From positions 1 to 7,181 of the forward strand of contig JAKALX010000184.1 of the NCBI GenBank assembly GCA_021823905.1: a stretch of DNA of 7,181 bases, read 5' to 3'. Positions 5,552 through 7,181 of the stretch are shown in pieces (the stretch's first letter is position 1; every line of letters starts with the position of its first letter). Under the pieces are notes generated by a model. The model was not told where the DNA came from. It made no database searches and worked only from the letters and a program-made list of their open reading frames with translations. The translations under genes were made by a program, and so were the position numbers. The stretch is from Chloroflexota bacterium. Its GTDB lineage: Bacteria > Chloroflexota > Dehalococcoidia > Tepidiformales > Tepidiformaceae.

Positions 5552-7181
5552 CTACGGTGAGTCGCTCGCGACCGCCGGGGCGACCACGTGGTACGTCTTC
5601 CCCCCGGCCGAGTCGCTCAGGTTGGTCGCCGTCACCGTCACCTTGAACGGTGAGCCGCTCCCCAGCAGCGGCTCGATCCAGACCGTCCCCGTCGAGATGC
5701 CAGGCGGGAGGAGCGCCGGGTCCAGCGTGATCATGAGGACGCTGTCGTAACCCTTCTGGGCCACCCGAGGACTCGTCGTCGTCGCCGGCTGCAGGACCAC
5801 GTCCGTCTCCTTGCCGATTGCCACGCCGCCGTCGAGCGTGCGCGCCGGCGGGTCCGACGGATGCCGCACCGCGATCCAGTTGTCTGACGTCCGCACCCGG
5901 AAGGGCGCGATCCACGTGCCGCCATTCTTCACCGTCACCGTCACGCTCGTCGCCGAACCGTCCCCGTTCGCGATCAGGCTGGCCGCCGTTGGCCCCGTGA
6001 ACTGGATGCGCGGGTCGCCAAGCAGCTTGCCGAGCCACGAAGGGTCCGTCGGGGGTGTGGTGTCGTGGTGCACCGGCACGGGCGGCGACGCCTGGGGGAA
6101 GCTCGTTGGAAAGTCCATCAGCGGGCAGCCGCCGCTGAACCCGTCGTTCTCGCAGGCCGAGAAGTTCGCCGGCGCGAACGCCGCCGCCACTTCGGGCTTC
6201 GAAAAGTCCGGCATGTTGAACACCTGCGGCAACCACATCCGCCCGGTGGGATCCACCACGGGGGGTGTCCCGGATGGCGGTCCGGTCACGGGCGTCGGCG
6301 TCGGACTCGGCGTTGGTGTCGGTGTCGAACCTGGCGGCGGCGCGGGCGCGAGGAACTGGTCCGCCATCCAGCCGTCGCCATTCGTCGTGTGCACGTTCCA
6401 CCAGAAATACCCGCTCCCCGACTGTGGCCCGCCAACGATCGTCACGCGCGTCCCGTCGGGGAAGCAGTAGATCGCCGGCTGCGAGATCGACGGCGTGGGC
6501 CGCAGGTTCGTGCAGCCGCCGTTCCCGTTGACCACGGCCACGTCCCCCGGTGAAAACCGTGGCCCCGTCGTATCCGCCACCAGCTGCGCCGTGCTTGCCG
6601 TCCGCAGCTTCGGCGGGAAGCGCATGCAGCCGTACACGAGCTCCGTGTACGTGTAGTCGCCGCGTTGGAAGCGCGGGCCCGCGCCCGTGTCCTGGTAGCT
6701 CGGGGCCGAAGGGTCGTAGCAATGGAAGATGAAGCTCGTGCCCGCGCCGCGGAGCGGGTCCCGGTCGGGGTTCAGCGGGTGGTTGATGAACGCGAACCCG
6801 TTGTAACTCCAGATCGCGTAGTACCAGTCCTCGAGGGCGGTCGGATCGCCGTTCCCGGCGATCGGGCGATTGGCCGGTGCGCCGTTCCATTTATCCGCCA
6901 GGATCTGAACGCCCGCCGCGATATTGAACAGGGGATCGGTGCCGATGGCCGCCTGCCGCGCACTCGGCACCCCCGGCTCCCGCGCCGGCGGGACCCCCAG
7001 GTGCCCCATCCCGGAGGTGATTTGCCCGATTCCGTAGCCGCAGTCGCCCGAAACGAGCGTCGGTCCCACCTGGCCGTAGAGCACCTGGTTGGCCGCGTTC
7101 GCCCAGCCCGACTCGTTCCAGGCGATCGACTTGTACACGGAAGGCGGGATGACGTTGGCCGTGCTCTCTCCCGTCCGGCTC
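5552..7181 (-). CDS. Secreted SLT-type lytic transglycosylase with SH3-like and Ig/BACON-like domains (5' end outside window)
   Basis: C-terminal 542 residues of a probable peptidoglycan-cleaving enzyme; numbering is from the first whole codon (7180-7178). The frame is open to the window edge: SRTGESTANVIPPS precedes the GTG at 7138, which is only an internal Val codon. SLT domain, about 1-185: IPPSVYKSIAWNES with catalytic Glu E23 followed by S24, then GYGIGQITSGM (48-58, the counterpart of the GLMQ motif) and SYNG (125-128). An SH3-like domain follows at about 197-278, with NLRPTPS (225-231), DGTRVTI and GDGWMADQFL; such domains usually bind the cell wall. A Thr/Pro linker (about 279-309) leads to a less conserved stretch and then a beta-rich region (about 394-519) with VTVTVKNGGTWIAPFRV and NWIAV, resembling BACON or other Ig-like folds. 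No membrane segment or sorting signal is seen at the C terminus. Seven Cys residues and the linker suggest action outside the cytoplasm, but the signal peptide must lie upstream. The gene is convergent with EF-G2. The SLT call is firm; the C-terminal fold is a guess from pattern. Confidence 0.9.
   Translation of the reverse strand, partial: SRTGESTANVIPPSVYKSIAWNESGWANAANQVLYGQVGPTLVSGDCGYGIGQITSGMGHLGVPPAREPGVPSARQAAIGTDPLFNIAAGVQILADKWNGAPANRPIAGNGDPTALEDWYYAIWSYNGFAFINHPLNPDRDPLRGAGTSFIFHCYDPSAPSYQDTGAGPRFQRGDYTYTELVYGCMRFPPKLRTASTAQLVADTTGPRFSPGDVAVVNGNGGCTNLRPTPSISQPAIYCFPDGTRVTIVGGPQSGSGYFWWNVHTTNGDGWMADQFLAPAPPPGSTPTPTPSPTPTPVTGPPSGTPPVVDPTGRMWLPQVFNMPDFSKPEVAAAFAPANFSACENDGFSGGCPLMDFPTSFPQASPPVPVHHDTTPPTDPSWLGKLLGDPRIQFTGPTAASLIANGDGSATSVTVTVKNGGTWIAPFRVRTSDNWIAVRHPSDPPARTLDGGVAIGKETDVVLQPATTTSPRVAQKGYDSVLMITLDPALLPPGISTGTVWIEPLLGSGSPFKVTVTATNLSDSAGGKTYHVVAPAVASDSP
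6287..6328 (-). repeat. Low-complexity Thr/Pro linker repeat within the transglycosylase gene
   Basis: The minus strand encodes STPTPTPSPTPTPV through a degenerate six-base repeat, seen on the plus strand as GGCGTC, GGCGTT and GGTGTC units. It forms the flexible linker between the SH3-like domain and the C-terminal beta-rich region. Such linkers are common in exported proteins and often vary in length between strains. Confidence 0.8.

Noticed and set aside
5373..6890. A 505-residue minus-strand open frame overlapping the transglycosylase gene in another frame.
   Set aside because: It is Arg- and Gly-rich, lacks recognisable domains and runs past the EF-G2 stop codon; the SLT and SH3-like motifs lie in the other frame.
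7136..7138. GTG at 7138 as the start of the transglycosylase gene.
   Set aside because: The frame stays open upstream to the edge, and the preceding IPPS residues are part of the SLT domain; starting here would cut into the first helix and leave no signal peptide.
1..7181. tRNA, rRNA, CRISPR array, insertion sequence or phage genes.
   Set aside because: I found no cloverleaf, spaced direct repeats, transposase motif or terminal inverted repeats; the only repeats are short and intergenic or encode a linker.

Overview
The window is G+C-rich bacterial chromosomal DNA holding three full-length or nearly full-length genes and one small gene. The sequence does not prove a host. A DEDDh exonuclease fused to a DinG helicase, an EF-G2-type translation factor, and a secreted lytic transglycosylase with an SH3-like domain and a Thr/Pro linker together suggest a high-G+C member of the Chloroflexota. 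An actinobacterium-like host is the main alternative. This assignment is inference.

Layout. On the minus strand, positions 3137 to 25 carry a two-gene operon. First comes a 917-residue DinG-family helicase with an N-terminal proofreading-type exonuclease. It is followed, through an ATGA stop/start overlap, by a compact GNAT acetyltransferase of 120 residues. A sequence matching 13 of 14 positions of the Gram-positive-type LexA box lies over the dinG start codon, which fits SOS control. A divergent intergenic region (3138-3352, 215 bp) holds a plausible sigma-70-type promoter, a GC-rich leader hairpin and a good ribosome binding site, all pointing right. They serve an EF-G-like GTPase of the EF-G2 class (3353-5419, plus strand). 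This protein keeps all five EF-G domains but has a Tyr in place of the catalytic His of DTPGH and an Arg in place of the Lys of NKxD.

A convergent, gene-free gap of 132 bp (5420-5551) contains stem-loops, a perfect 14-bp palindrome and a 7-bp tandem repeat, but no classical terminator. From 5552 to the right edge, on the minus strand, lies the 3' part of a gene for an exported cell-wall enzyme. Its order is SLT-type lytic transglycosylase domain, SH3-like domain, Thr/Pro linker, then an Ig/BACON-like beta-sandwich. Its reading frame is still open at position 7181, so its true start and signal peptide lie outside the window.

The genes do not form one pathway: the window joins DNA repair (dinG operon), translation (EF-G2) and cell-wall remodelling. 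I saw no mobile element, CRISPR array, tRNA or rRNA. No clearly new multi-gene system is visible. The best leads are the substituted GTPase centre of the EF-G2, the incomplete iron-sulfur cysteine set of the DinG, and the LexA-like site.
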